Source: an uncultured Eubacteriales bacterium
GTDB lineage: Bacteria > Bacillota > Clostridia > Monoglobales > Monoglobaceae
NCBI GenBank assembly: GCA_905201285.1
Contig: CAJKNM010000030.1
Span: 1-16,496 of the forward strand
DNA: 16,496 nt
Reading direction: 5' to 3'
Position numbers and translations under genes: made by a program
Part shown: positions 6,461 to 14,494 of the stretch, piece by piece
Layout of the letters: each line of letters starts with the position of its first letter
Numbering within the stretch: position 1 is the first letter of the stretch
The notes under the pieces: model-generated
Database searches by the model: none
Seen by the model: only the letters and a program-made list of their open reading frames with translations
What the model was told of the DNA's origin: nothing

Positions 6461-7864
6461 TTAAAATTCACCGACAATTCCATAGTCAGCATAATCGAAA
6501 ATACGCGCGTCCTTATCGGGGTTGATTGCGATTATCGTTCCACTGTCCTCTATCGCACAGGTATGATGAACGGCTCCGCTTATCCCGACAGCAATATAAA
6601 TCTTCGGGGCAACCTGTCTTCCGGTCAGACCCACCTGTCTCTCATACCGCATCTTCCCCATATCGACAAGTCCGCGTGAGGAACAGACCTCCGCGCCTAT
6701 TTTGTCCGCAAAGGAATAAAGTTTTTCTATTTTATCCGAAACGCCGCGGCCGCCCGAAACGATAACATCCGCGCTCGTCGATTCTGTTCTGACCGTTGCC
6801 ATCTGCGGCTTTGTGATACATTTTATTTTAGCTGTGATATTTCCGCTCCGTGCCGGGCGGTACATATATAATATTTCGCCGTCCGTTTCAAGGCTTGTGC
6901 AATCGGCACAAAGTCCCGTTTTCAATATTGCCGCGGCAATAGGAGCGTTATTTCTTCCCCAAAAATCCGAATTCCACAAAATTGCATCGGGCATATCTTT
7001 TTCAGCCATATCGGCAATCTCTCTCGGGTCAAGTTCATCCGTTACGGTCAGCTTCTCCGCCATGGGGCGCGCGATTTCAGCCGCTTTTTTCCCCACCGCC
7101 CAAACATTTTTAAGCTTCTCTCCGCTGTACCGTTGTTTTTCACTTCTGTCATCACCGCTGCGGCTCTTTAAGTTTTCAATCAAGGGCAGCAGCTCGTCAA
7201 ACGTTATAAACTTACAGCTTCGCCTTCCACACTCGTTTTCAAAGGTCTTTAAGACCCTTGTCGGAGAACCGCCAAGGCCACAGCGGTTCGGGTCGCAATT
7301 TATATCCGAGTTATCCCAGTGTTCAACCTCTCCCTCTCTCGAAAAAATACTCGGAAAGCGGAGAACATATCCTCTCTCGACCGTCACAAGAGCGGGCGTA
7401 TCAATACGCACCTCTCCCATACGGGTCTCGGCAATCATTTTTCTTTTATCTGTCTTATCTGTCTTATCTGTCTTATCCGTTTTATCCGTTTTATCCGTCT
7501 TAATTTTAATTGTGCCGGCTATCAGAGAAATTCCTAAGTTTTGCGAAAGCATAGGCCCTACCTGAGCGGTGTCGCCGTCAATGCTCTGCCTTCCGCAAAG
7601 AATCATGTCGGCATCAAACTTTTTTATTGCCTTCCCGAGTATATAGGCAGTCGCAAGGGTGTCAGAACCCGCAAAAATCTTATCGGATAAGAGTATCACT
7701 CTAACCCCGAGCCGCGTTAGCGGCTTTAAAGCCTCTGCGGCGGCTTCGGGACCCATTGATAAAACCGTTACATCGTCTGACAGGGTAAGTGCACATTCCA
7801 AAGCAGCTTCGTCAAACGGATTTATCTCTCCTCCGCACACCTTTACGCAAACAACTGTTTTCAT
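6461..7864 (-). CDS. Single-chain electron transfer flavoprotein (EtfB-EtfA fusion)
   Basis: Etf passes electrons between flavin dehydrogenases and other carriers and is normally an EtfA/EtfB heterodimer. Here one 467-residue chain carries both. Residues 1-235 are EtfB (VCVKVCGGEINPFDEAALECA, then GRQSIDGDTAQVGPMLSQNL at 91-110, then GLGGSPTRV). Residues 252-467 are EtfA with GLCADCTSLE, KPQMATVRT and the FAD signature SSRGLVDMGKMRYERQVG, then AVGISGAVHH and INPDKDARIFDYADYGIVGE. The EtfA N-terminal part looks shortened compared with free EtfA. GRQSIDGDTAQVG is the type I associate with bifurcating or LDH-linked Etf. Six TDK repeats occupy residues 123-140. GAGAGGAG 8 nt upstream supports the ATG. 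It is the last gene of the operon, 82 nt after the FGGY kinase, behind a hairpin plus U-run. The likely partner is the FAD dehydrogenase at 13037-14461. Confidence 0.92.
   Translation of the reverse strand: MKTVVCVKVCGGEINPFDEAALECALTLSDDVTVLSMGPEAAAEALKPLTRLGVRVILLSDKIFAGSDTLATAYILGKAIKKFDADMILCGRQSIDGDTAQVGPMLSQNLGISLIAGTIKIKTDKTDKTDKTDKTDKTDKRKMIAETRMGEVRIDTPALVTVERGYVLRFPSIFSREGEVEHWDNSDINCDPNRCGLGGSPTRVLKTFENECGRRSCKFITFDELLPLIENLKSRSGDDRSEKQRYSGEKLKNVWAVGKKAAEIARPMAEKLTVTDELDPREIADMAEKDMPDAILWNSDFWGRNNAPIAAAILKTGLCADCTSLETDGEILYMYRPARSGNITAKIKCITKPQMATVRTESTSADVIVSGGRGVSDKIEKLYSFADKIGAEVCSSRGLVDMGKMRYERQVGLTGRQVAPKIYIAVGISGAVHHTCAIEDSGTIIAINPDKDARIFDYADYGIVGEF
7446..7499. repeat. Six tandem 9-bp repeats inside the Etf fusion
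   Basis: Six head-to-tail copies of TTATCYGTY read on the plus strand (three TTATCTGTC, two TTATCCGTT, one TTATCCGTC). On the coding strand they give six Thr-Asp-Lys units, residues 123-140. The unit is a multiple of three, so gain or loss of copies keeps the frame. They fall where EtfB normally has a short hairpin after the conserved LG(I/L) segment. Confidence 0.97.
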
Positions 7865-7881
7865 CGGAATAACTCCTCTCT

Positions 7882-7942
7882 AAAAAAGCTAAGGCTGACA
7901 TAAAATCGTTCACATTACTGCGGATAATTTTAATCAGCCTTA
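7882..7942 (-). terminator. Intrinsic terminator or attenuator between FGGY kinase and Etf fusion
   Basis: In mRNA sense TAAGGCTGA (7942-7934) pairs perfectly with TCAGCCTTA (7898-7890). A second stem TAAAAT/ATTTTA (7932-7927 with 7906-7901) stacks inside it and a 20-nt loop closes it. Two bases after the stem comes a run of six U (7887-7882), followed at once by the Etf ribosome site. This is the shape of a Rho-independent terminator, in the middle of an otherwise continuous operon. Confidence 0.68.
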
Positions 7943-7946
7943 TATC

Positions 7947-9419
7947 CTAATATTCTCCGTTATATATATTCTCTAAGGCCTTTTGAACAGCCTTATATTT
8001 GTTGAAAACAACGTGATATTTCTCGGTATTTTCAAGGTTCGGAATTGTCTGAGACACTATCTCGTTACAGATTTCGACCGCCTTCCGACAGCTTTCAAAA
8101 ACCCCGGCCGAAACACCGGCAAGCATTGCCGAACCGAACGAGGAATCGGCATACTTCATCTCAACAAGTCTCAGATTCAGTGCATCCGAAGTCATCTGCC
8201 GCCAAAGCGGACTCTTTCCTCCGCCGCCGATGATTACCGCACTGTCGTTATGCGGAATATTTATATTTTCAAGCGTCCGCATACAATCAAGCATAGACAT
8301 AGCCACGCCCTCTAACACCGCCCGTGTAAAATGCGCCTTTGTGTGAGACGCGCGGACTCCGACAAAGTCAGCGCACAAATTCGGATTTGCATACGGGGTC
8401 AGTTCACCGTTTAGATACGGATGGAATATCAGTCCGTCAGCGCCTATCGGAACTTTTTCCGCCAGCGTATCCAGCTCCCGGTAATCTCCTCCGAAGGTAT
8501 CCCTGAACCATCGGTACGATGCCGCACAGGACTTTGTTGCCGTTCCCGGATAGAAAAGACCGTCTGTTATATGCGAATAGTTTATCAGATTGGTGTCGGG
8601 ATAGGGTCTGTCAGTAATAACGCATATCCTTCCTGCGGTTGCAAGCTTAAGCGTCATCTGACCCTTGCTTACCGCTCCTGCGGCAAACACCTCCATAACC
8701 GTATCGGTTGTTCCGCAAAGCACAGGCGTTCCCTCGGCAAGGCCGCTCAGCTTCGCCGCCTCGGACGTAACCCTTCCGACTATATCGGCCGGCCTTACAA
8801 GCTTTGGCATCATCTCAGTGTCTATATCAAGAATTCCGCAGAGCTCCTCACTCCACTCCATCTTGTTTATATCAAACATCATTGAGCCTTCGGCCTCGAT
8901 ATAATCGGTCACATAGTCACCGGTAAGACAATGTCTGACATAGTCCTTAGCAAACATAATCCTCTTTGTTTTTTCCCAGTTCTGCGGCTCATTATTTTTA
9001 ATCCACATCAGTTCGGGAAGAGACCATATAGTATCGGGCTTGTGCAATACCTGTCTTTCGATTATGTCCGAAAAATTTTCTTTAAGATATTCGACCTCGG
9101 CCGTACTTCTCGTGTCCGTCCAATAAATTGCAGGGCGGATAACATTAAAATTCTCATCCATTATAACAGCGGTATGAGTCGCCGCGTCAAGCGAAACAGC
9201 GCAGATATTCTCCGCCGAAACACCGCTATTTTCAAGAACGCCGCTTATGTTTTTGACCGTTGCATCGACCCAATCTCCCGGATTCTGCTCCGCATACCCC
9301 GGTTTGGGGTAACTCGTCGGATATTCACAGGTGCTTGTCGCACAAATTTTTCCGTCAGAGTCAAGCAGGGTCGCCTTTGAAGCACCGCCGCCGAAATCAA
9401 TACCCAATAAATACTTCAT
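7947..9419 (-). CDS. FGGY-family carbohydrate kinase, xylulokinase-like
   Basis: ATP-dependent sugar kinase of 490 residues with two actin-like lobes. The N-terminus LLGIDFGGGASKATLLDSDG is the phosphate-1 loop; YWTDTRSTAEVEYL (99-112) corresponds to the substrate-contacting W-x-D-x-R stretch. LCGTTDTVMEVFAAGAV (234-250) contains the expected catalytic Asp239, and GGGGKSPLWRQMTSDAL is the second FGGY signature near the C-terminus. Length is normal for the family. ATG 9419 is chosen because GAGG is 7 nt upstream; an in-frame start at 9464 would lie inside the preceding gene. It begins 16 nt after the IolB-type gene. Best family resemblance is XylB, but FGGY kinases act on many ketoses and polyols. 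In this operon it may phosphorylate the product of the isomerase at 14495-15898. Confidence 0.9.
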   Translation of the reverse strand: MKYLLGIDFGGGASKATLLDSDGKICATSTCEYPTSYPKPGYAEQNPGDWVDATVKNISGVLENSGVSAENICAVSLDAATHTAVIMDENFNVIRPAIYWTDTRSTAEVEYLKENFSDIIERQVLHKPDTIWSLPELMWIKNNEPQNWEKTKRIMFAKDYVRHCLTGDYVTDYIEAEGSMMFDINKMEWSEELCGILDIDTEMMPKLVRPADIVGRVTSEAAKLSGLAEGTPVLCGTTDTVMEVFAAGAVSKGQMTLKLATAGRICVITDRPYPDTNLINYSHITDGLFYPGTATKSCAASYRWFRDTFGGDYRELDTLAEKVPIGADGLIFHPYLNGELTPYANPNLCADFVGVRASHTKAHFTRAVLEGVAMSMLDCMRTLENINIPHNDSAVIIGGGGKSPLWRQMTSDALNLRLVEMKYADSSFGSAMLAGVSAGVFESCRKAVEICNEIVSQTIPNLENTEKYHVVFNKYKAVQKALENIYNGEY

Positions 9420-9435
9420 TTTTATACCTCGATTG

Positions 9436-10224
9436 TTATTTGTTAAGGTGAGCGTGTTCCTCATCTGTTGTCATATAAAAACCTCTGTCCTCGCCCGCCA
9501 TAATCCACAGATAATAGTTGTCATATCCCGGCGCGGTATGGAATGGGTGATAACCTCTCGGAATTTCAACAAAATCACCGTTTTTAACGGTATAAGTTTC
9601 GTCAATGTCGCCCTCCATTGTATATACACGCTGAATTCCGAAGCCTTGCGGCTTTTTGAATTCATAGTAATAGATTTCTTCAGTCTCAGCCTCAATCGGC
9701 ATATTGTCGTCATCATGCTTGTGCGGAGGATAGCTTGCCCACTGGCCGCCCTTAACAAATGCCTCGCCTATATAAAGCATTTTTGATTTTACTCTCTCAT
9801 CAAGAATAAAGTGGGCCTCTCTTTCCCATCCCGGCTTACCCAGATTCTTGATAATAACGTCCTCAGGGTTAATTATAGCCGGTTCAAATGTTTCACAGCA
9901 GGGTGACTTTGATACGCAAATCTGAACCTCGCCCCTTGCCTTAATTGAATACGGAGTGTTCGCCGGTACATAAACACAGGTTGCCGCCCCGTCAAACACG
10001 TCCTTACGCCTTCCGACGTTTTCAAACTTAAAGTTCTCGCCGTATACATCACACTTACCGCCGAGGATAACCAGCGCATACTCCTTATCCTTCTCGCGGT
10101 ATGATTTTACATCGCCGTCCGCAAGACGAAGCATATCTATTTCCACCTTTTGGCAGGCACTGTTTTCTCTTTTATAAATTTCAGACTTGCCGAACTTTTT
10201 ATTCCAGTTTCTTTTATAGTTCAT
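9436..10224 (-). CDS. iolB: IolB-type 5-deoxy-glucuronate isomerase
   Basis: Bicupin isomerase of the KduI/IolB superfamily, 262 residues. IolB converts 5-deoxy-D-glucuronate to 2-deoxy-5-keto-D-gluconate in inositol breakdown. The second cupin carries the metal site: YPPHKHD (165-171, His168 and His170), then the acidic EAETEEIYYYEF segment, and RGYHPFHTAPGYDNYYLWIMAG (from residue 223, His226). QGFGIQRVYT is also typical of IolB. Length matches IolB. ATG 10224 has AAGGAG 10 nt upstream, inside the end of the PfkB gene; the start overlaps that stop by 11 nt, so translation is probably coupled. Adjacent PfkB kinase and class II aldolase genes match IolC and IolJ roles, supporting the assignment. 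A related uronate isomerase activity is the main alternative. Confidence 0.85.
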   Translation of the reverse strand: MNYKRNWNKKFGKSEIYKRENSACQKVEIDMLRLADGDVKSYREKDKEYALVILGGKCDVYGENFKFENVGRRKDVFDGAATCVYVPANTPYSIKARGEVQICVSKSPCCETFEPAIINPEDVIIKNLGKPGWEREAHFILDERVKSKMLYIGEAFVKGGQWASYPPHKHDDDNMPIEAETEEIYYYEFKKPQGFGIQRVYTMEGDIDETYTVKNGDFVEIPRGYHPFHTAPGYDNYYLWIMAGEDRGFYMTTDEEHAHLNK

Positions 10225-11119
10225 TATACCCACGCTCCTTCAAGAAATTTTTAACCTCATCAAAGTCGGGGACACTCTCACGAGCGCCCACGCCCGTACA
10301 TTTAAGCGCCGATACCGCGCTTGAAAAAGTACAGCATTTTTTATAATTATAACCCATCTCCGCCGCAAATGCAAACGCCCCGTGAAAAACGTCACCCGAA
10401 CCGTTTGAGTCAACCGCGTCAACCGGAAAGGCAGGGTAATGCCACACCTCGGCTCCATCATACATAACGCCGCCGCGCTTTCCGTCAGTGATAACGACTA
10501 CCTCGGGCGAATACTTCTCATACAGAAGCCTTGCCGCGTCCTCAATGTTTTCGGCATTTGTGTGCCCTAAGGCAAATTCCGCCGACGGAATCAGAATATC
10601 GGCATAGACAAGAAGCCTTTCGACTCCGTCATACAATCCGCCGGCATCATACAAGACCTTTGTCCCGCTTCCGGCCGCAGCTTTCGCGGCGTCAACAGCG
10701 GCGTCAAGGTCGTTTCCGTCAACCATCAATATATCGGATGTCGCGACGGCCGACCTTTGTTCATCCGAAAGCACAAGCGGCGGAAGCGTTCCCTTATCAA
10801 AAACACAGGTTCTCGACGCCGTCTTTTTGTTCAGCCATATAAAAGAAGTAAACGCCGCTCCTTCCAATCGATTTATAAGGCTTGTGTCAACGCCGAAGCG
10901 TTTCATATCATCGACCAAAAACTGACCCATCGCGTCCTTGCTTAAATTCCCGATAAACGCGGCTTTTGCGCCGAGCCTTGCCGCGGCGCAAAGACCCGTT
11001 GCACACGGTCCTCCGCCGCTTATCTTAACCGCATCGGCACGCATTTTTGTGTCCTCGCCCGGCATATCCGAGAGAGTTATAAGCGTGTCATACACATTTG
11101 CTCCGATTCCTGTAATCAT
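10214..11119 (-). CDS. PfkB-family carbohydrate kinase (possible IolC role)
   Basis: Ribokinase-fold kinase of 301 residues. It has the N-terminal glycine-rich segment ISGGGPCATGLCAAARLGAKA (from residue 33) and the C-terminal PfkB signature DAVDSNGSGDVFHGAFAFA, whose GSGD (240-243) supplies the anion hole and catalytic Asp243. The ATG overlaps the aldolase stop by 4 nt (ATGA), with AAGGA 7 nt upstream. It lies between a class II aldolase and an IolB-type isomerase, the order expected for IolJ-IolC-IolB. A 2-deoxy-5-keto-gluconate kinase role is therefore a reasonable inference. It is somewhat shorter than typical IolC (about 330), so another aldonate or ketose specificity cannot be excluded; I give no gene symbol. 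Confidence 0.9.
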   Translation of the reverse strand: MITGIGANVYDTLITLSDMPGEDTKMRADAVKISGGGPCATGLCAAARLGAKAAFIGNLSKDAMGQFLVDDMKRFGVDTSLINRLEGAAFTSFIWLNKKTASRTCVFDKGTLPPLVLSDEQRSAVATSDILMVDGNDLDAAVDAAKAAAGSGTKVLYDAGGLYDGVERLLVYADILIPSAEFALGHTNAENIEDAARLLYEKYSPEVVVITDGKRGGVMYDGAEVWHYPAFPVDAVDSNGSGDVFHGAFAFAAEMGYNYKKCCTFSSAVSALKCTGVGARESVPDFDEVKNFLKERGYNEL

Positions 11120-11943
11120 ACTCTGTTCCTTGCTCCCAAAAGGTCAATCTTGGTAAGTGCAAATTCTTTTACGCTTTCGATTGCATCCTTCATAAACAAA
11201 TCTATCGCCACTAAATCTCTCGATGTCTCAAAAACTTTATCGAGGAACGAATAACAAACATCCGTGCCAAAGTTAATCTTTCTGATTCCGGCATCAACCG
11301 CCGCCTTTAACTGATCATCGGGAACACCGCTTCCGCCGTGAAGAACGAGGTGAGCGTCTGTTGCCTTATGTATATCCGAAATTCTCTGAATATCCAGCTT
11401 CGGTGCTTTTTTATATCTTCCGTGAGCCGTTCCAACCAAAATAGCAAGAGCGCATACGCCCGTCTTATCAACAAACTCAACCGCCTCATCGACCTTTGTG
11501 AACTCCTGCATCTCGGCGTCGTTTACACTTCCGATATGACCGAGCTCGCCCTCAACGGGAATCCCCACAGCATCGCACATCTCAACAACCTCTTTGGTTG
11601 CCTTCTTATTTTCATCAAACGGAAGATTAGAGTTATCAATCATAATTCCGCTTGCGCCGTATCTGAGCGCTCTTATAACCTCTGTCTTGCCGGCACCGTG
11701 GTCAAGGTGGAAGCAAACAGGAACGCTCGCCCTCTTAGCGGCGGCCAAAACAATCGGAGAGACAAAATATCCTTCTTCGTTAGTAAAAAGTCTCGAATAG
11801 CTCTGGATAATCACAGGCGATTTTGCTTCCTCCGCCGCTCTTATGATTCCCATAACCGTCTCCATATTATACACATTGAATGCAGGGATGGCATATCCAC
11901 CCTCCTCGGCCATATCAAGTATCTGTTTTAAGTTTATAAGCAT
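11116..11943 (-). CDS. Class II (zinc) aldolase, fructose-bisphosphate/IolJ-like
   Basis: Zinc-dependent aldolase of 275 residues that cleaves a ketose phosphate to DHAP plus an aldehyde. All core motifs are present: AIPAFNVYNMETV near the N-terminus; FHLDHG with catalytic Asp81 and zinc His82; YGASGIMIDNSNLPF; VEGELGHIG (130-138); GTAHGRYK with His174; LHGGSGVPDD (201-210) with zinc His202 and the phosphate loop; KINFGTD (222-228). The length is at the short, IolJ/GatY/KbaY-like end of the family. Its ATG overlaps the Fe-S gene stop by 10 nt with GGAGG 10 nt upstream. Beside PfkB and IolB genes the most likely substrate is 2-deoxy-5-keto-gluconate 6-phosphate, giving DHAP and malonate semialdehyde. 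Fructose or tagatose bisphosphate is the alternative. Confidence 0.93.
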   Translation of the reverse strand: MLINLKQILDMAEEGGYAIPAFNVYNMETVMGIIRAAEEAKSPVIIQSYSRLFTNEEGYFVSPIVLAAAKRASVPVCFHLDHGAGKTEVIRALRYGASGIMIDNSNLPFDENKKATKEVVEMCDAVGIPVEGELGHIGSVNDAEMQEFTKVDEAVEFVDKTGVCALAILVGTAHGRYKKAPKLDIQRISDIHKATDAHLVLHGGSGVPDDQLKAAVDAGIRKINFGTDVCYSFLDKVFETSRDLVAIDLFMKDAIESVKEFALTKIDLLGARNRV

Positions 11944-13022
11944 TCTGAGATAACCTCCTCTACTGTCTTTAAGTCAATGCCGTCAGGCTTAACCGAAAGC
12001 ATCATCTCATATTCAGCCGGACACTCGGTTACAACGGTCTCCGCACCCATATTTCTTGCGTTAATCCAGCGTGACTGTGCCACTTCCTTCATAACATCGG
12101 GCATATACTCATTCATAATAAGGTTTCCGGCAAGCATAGTATCTTTTCCGAATATAAGCATTTCGCGGTTCTCTCCGCACGCCTTTATAATATCTCTTAT
12201 CGGTTCAACCTCCTCAAGGTCTCTCGAAAGCAATGCCGAATCCTGAATCGTGTACGCCTTATTTGACTTTTTAACCTTGAGTGTTCCGTTCTTAATCAGC
12301 TCAGCCATGTATGAAGTGAAGGTAACAACGTTTGCGCTTAAATTGATACCCCACTCTTTGTATTCACGAAGGAATACCTTAGCATCCGCAGGGTCATAGC
12401 ATACAACGGTCTTAAAGTTAAGCACCTTTGCACAGTTTTCCATAACCCCCTTTGATTCTGCCGTCTTTCCGATCAGGGTTTCAATCGCATATCCGCTGTC
12501 AGGCTCGTTCTTCAAAACCGTGAAGCTTACCCCCGCCTTTTTCAAAAGTCTGATTGCTCCTATCGCCGACTTCGGGCTTTTATATATCGCATCTCTGCCC
12601 AGGAACAAAAGTGTATCGGCCGTCTCGGGAAGCGAGTCGATTTCCGCTTTAAGCTCTGAATCAACCTCGGCTATGCCATAGACGTTTCCTGTATTTTGAA
12701 GATTTTCAATCAGCTTCATTATGTAAGGAGGGGTCTTACCCTTCATAATCAATTCGCTTCTGACTTCCTTTACCACCTTAACCGGATCCCAGCCGGTCAC
12801 ACACTCTTTTGTGCAGGCGCCGCAAAGAGCACATTCATATACGTTATCGGCAACACCCTCGAGCGGCTCTGCATCTCTCTCAACGAGTGAAAGAGCAAGC
12901 ATTCTCGCACGGGCGGTATTTCTCTCCTGGCCTGTCACGTTTCCTATCGGACAGATATGTCTGCACATCCAACAGAAACGACAGCTATCGATAATTTCTT
13001 TACTTTTTTGTGAAATAAGCAT
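11934..13022 (-). CDS. Two-[4Fe-4S] GlcF/GlpC-like electron-transfer protein with degenerate CCG domains
   Basis: Iron-sulfur subunit of 362 residues expected to relay electrons from the FAD dehydrogenase encoded just upstream. Two ferredoxin-type motifs are intact: C14-x2-C17-x2-C20-x3-C24-P and C64-x2-C67-x2-C70-x3-C74. The rest aligns by pattern with the two CCG (heterodisulfide-reductase-like) domains, but their cysteine motifs are gone: LFLGRD near 139 replaces the usual GC, NEPDSG near 172 replaces the CCG stretch, and DSALLSR (261-267) and FGKDTMLAGN (291-300) replace the second set. Loss of the usual noncubane or extra-cluster site is therefore likely. ATG 13022 has GGAGG 9 nt upstream, overlapping the previous stop; a TTG two codons earlier is too close to that site. 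No membrane segment is seen, so it is probably soluble. Confidence 0.87.
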   Translation of the reverse strand: MLISQKSKEIIDSCRFCWMCRHICPIGNVTGQERNTARARMLALSLVERDAEPLEGVADNVYECALCGACTKECVTGWDPVKVVKEVRSELIMKGKTPPYIMKLIENLQNTGNVYGIAEVDSELKAEIDSLPETADTLLFLGRDAIYKSPKSAIGAIRLLKKAGVSFTVLKNEPDSGYAIETLIGKTAESKGVMENCAKVLNFKTVVCYDPADAKVFLREYKEWGINLSANVVTFTSYMAELIKNGTLKVKKSNKAYTIQDSALLSRDLEEVEPIRDIIKACGENREMLIFGKDTMLAGNLIMNEYMPDVMKEVAQSRWINARNMGAETVVTECPAEYEMMLSVKPDGIDLKTVEEVISECL

Positions 13023-13036
13023 ATTCAAGTACCTCC

Positions 13037-14461
13037 TTACAGTCCAAGTTTAAACGGATTCATAATTCCGTTCGGGTCAAGTGATTTCTTCAGTCCTTCA
13101 AACACCTGCATAGCGGGTCCGTACTGTTCCTTCATAAGCCGGCCAAGCTTGATTCCGACACCGTGATGATCGTTTACAACACCACCGTTAGCAAGAGCGG
13201 TTCTTACGCCGCAGCTCCAGATAGCGTTATGAAGTCTGAGTGCCTCGTGCGGATCTTCGGGAACATCATCGATTATAAATCTGTCATAAATCATACAACC
13301 CCACTCATACCAGTGCGAGAAATGTGCTATAAACCGCGCCATCGGGAAGTTGGTTTCAACTGCCTTCTTCATTTCCCAATAGATTTTTTCAATCTTATCA
13401 TAAGGTGCGATTGTATCCATTGTTCCGAAAAGCTGAGGAAGATCCATCATATTTCCCGGATAGAAGAAGGTTATCTTCTCCTTCCACCACTTTTCGCCGT
13501 ATTCAGAGCCTAAATCCTCCGCTCCGTACTTAGCAAAGGTCTCCATCATAATCTTGTGTTCAACATCTACTATTTCCTTAACGCCTTCAATCGCGATGTT
13601 CATAAACGCGCCCTTTTTCTCAACGCCGACAATTTTCTTGATTAGGGTTGAAGTTTCGGCTTCATCATAAAGACGCATAACCGACGGCTTAAACTTCTGA
13701 AGAAGCTCCTTGCCCGCTTTAAAAGCATCGGTCATATTATGGAACAAAAATCCTCTGAACTGACGCGATTCGGGTTGGTCATATATTCTCATCTGAGCCT
13801 TTGTCATAACACCGAGAGTACCCTCAGAGCCAATGAATATCTGATTGAGGTCGGGTCCCGCTGCGTGCTTCGGCGCAGGAGATGTGTTGATTATATCACC
13901 GTTCGGAAGAACCACCTCCATACTGAGTACCATATCGTCAATCTTTCCGTACTTGGTTGAAGAAACGCCGATACCTCTGTGCGCAAGAAATCCGCCGACC
14001 GTTGAGCAGGTAAGCGAACTCGGATAGTGCATTGTCGCATATCCCTTCTCATTCGCCGCCCATTCGATGTGCTTATAAATAGAACCCGTTCCGCATTCTA
14101 TGTACATACTGTCGGTGTTAACGTCATAAATCTTATTCATACGCTTGGTATCGAGAAGGATACCTCCGGCAACGGGAAGCGCACCGCCCTGCGTTCCGCC
14201 GCCGCCGCCCCATGTGGTAACGGGAAGCTTATAATAATTCGCTATCTTAAGCACCGCCGAGGTTTCCTTTGCATCCTTCGGCGAAACGATTATATCAGCC
14301 TCGGGCATTCTCTCGCCCCTGTCCGCCCACATTCTCGAAAGCCAGAAATAATCGACTCCGTGAGTCAGCTTGTCAATCTCACGCGTCGAACAATTCTCTC
14401 TTCCGACAGCGTCCTCAAATTCGGATAAAATCATATCCATCATAAAACTGTTTAACTGCAT
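13037..14461 (-). CDS. FAD-linked oxidoreductase, GlcD / alkyl-DHAP-synthase-like (VAO/PCMH fold)
   Basis: Flavin dehydrogenase of 474 residues in the family of glycolate oxidase GlcD, D-lactate and 2-hydroxyacid dehydrogenases and AGPS. The FAD-binding half shows PEADIIVSPKDAKETSAVL (53-71), TTWGGGGGTQGG (82-93, the pyrophosphate loop), YPSSLTCSTVGGFLAHRGIG (146-165) and QIFIGSEGTLGV (207-218). The C-terminus has NDHHGVG (His432-His433) and DPNGIMNPFKLGL, both typical. AAGGAGG 7 nt upstream fixes the ATG. An Fe-S protein gene follows after 14 nt, and an Etf fusion ends the operon, so electrons probably leave to these and not to oxygen. The DYFWLSRMW stretch (38-45) and the sequence after it recall AGPS-type members. 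The substrate, perhaps a polyol or hydroxy acid from the same pathway, is not known. Confidence 0.9.
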   Translation of the reverse strand: MQLNSFMMDMILSEFEDAVGRENCSTREIDKLTHGVDYFWLSRMWADRGERMPEADIIVSPKDAKETSAVLKIANYYKLPVTTWGGGGGTQGGALPVAGGILLDTKRMNKIYDVNTDSMYIECGTGSIYKHIEWAANEKGYATMHYPSSLTCSTVGGFLAHRGIGVSSTKYGKIDDMVLSMEVVLPNGDIINTSPAPKHAAGPDLNQIFIGSEGTLGVMTKAQMRIYDQPESRQFRGFLFHNMTDAFKAGKELLQKFKPSVMRLYDEAETSTLIKKIVGVEKKGAFMNIAIEGVKEIVDVEHKIMMETFAKYGAEDLGSEYGEKWWKEKITFFYPGNMMDLPQLFGTMDTIAPYDKIEKIYWEMKKAVETNFPMARFIAHFSHWYEWGCMIYDRFIIDDVPEDPHEALRLHNAIWSCGVRTALANGGVVNDHHGVGIKLGRLMKEQYGPAMQVFEGLKKSLDPNGIMNPFKLGL

Positions 14462-14494
14462 AATTTTTCCTCCTTATTTTCTGCTATTTTCTGC

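Noticed and set aside
7446..7499. The 9-bp tandem repeats as a CRISPR array or phage-type iteron
   Set aside because: There are no spacers, the units are contiguous and too short, and they are in frame within a conserved protein.
6813..7565. A 250-codon open frame on the plus strand opposite the Etf gene
   Set aside because: It is serine/leucine-rich without domain motifs, has LSV repeats that are the antisense of the TDK microsatellite, and the minus-strand Etf reading is unmistakable.
9436..10224. KduI (4-deoxy-L-threo-5-hexosulose-uronate isomerase) for the bicupin gene
   Set aside because: Motifs around the metal site and the adjacent PfkB and class II aldolase genes fit IolB better, and no pectin or uronate lyase genes are near.
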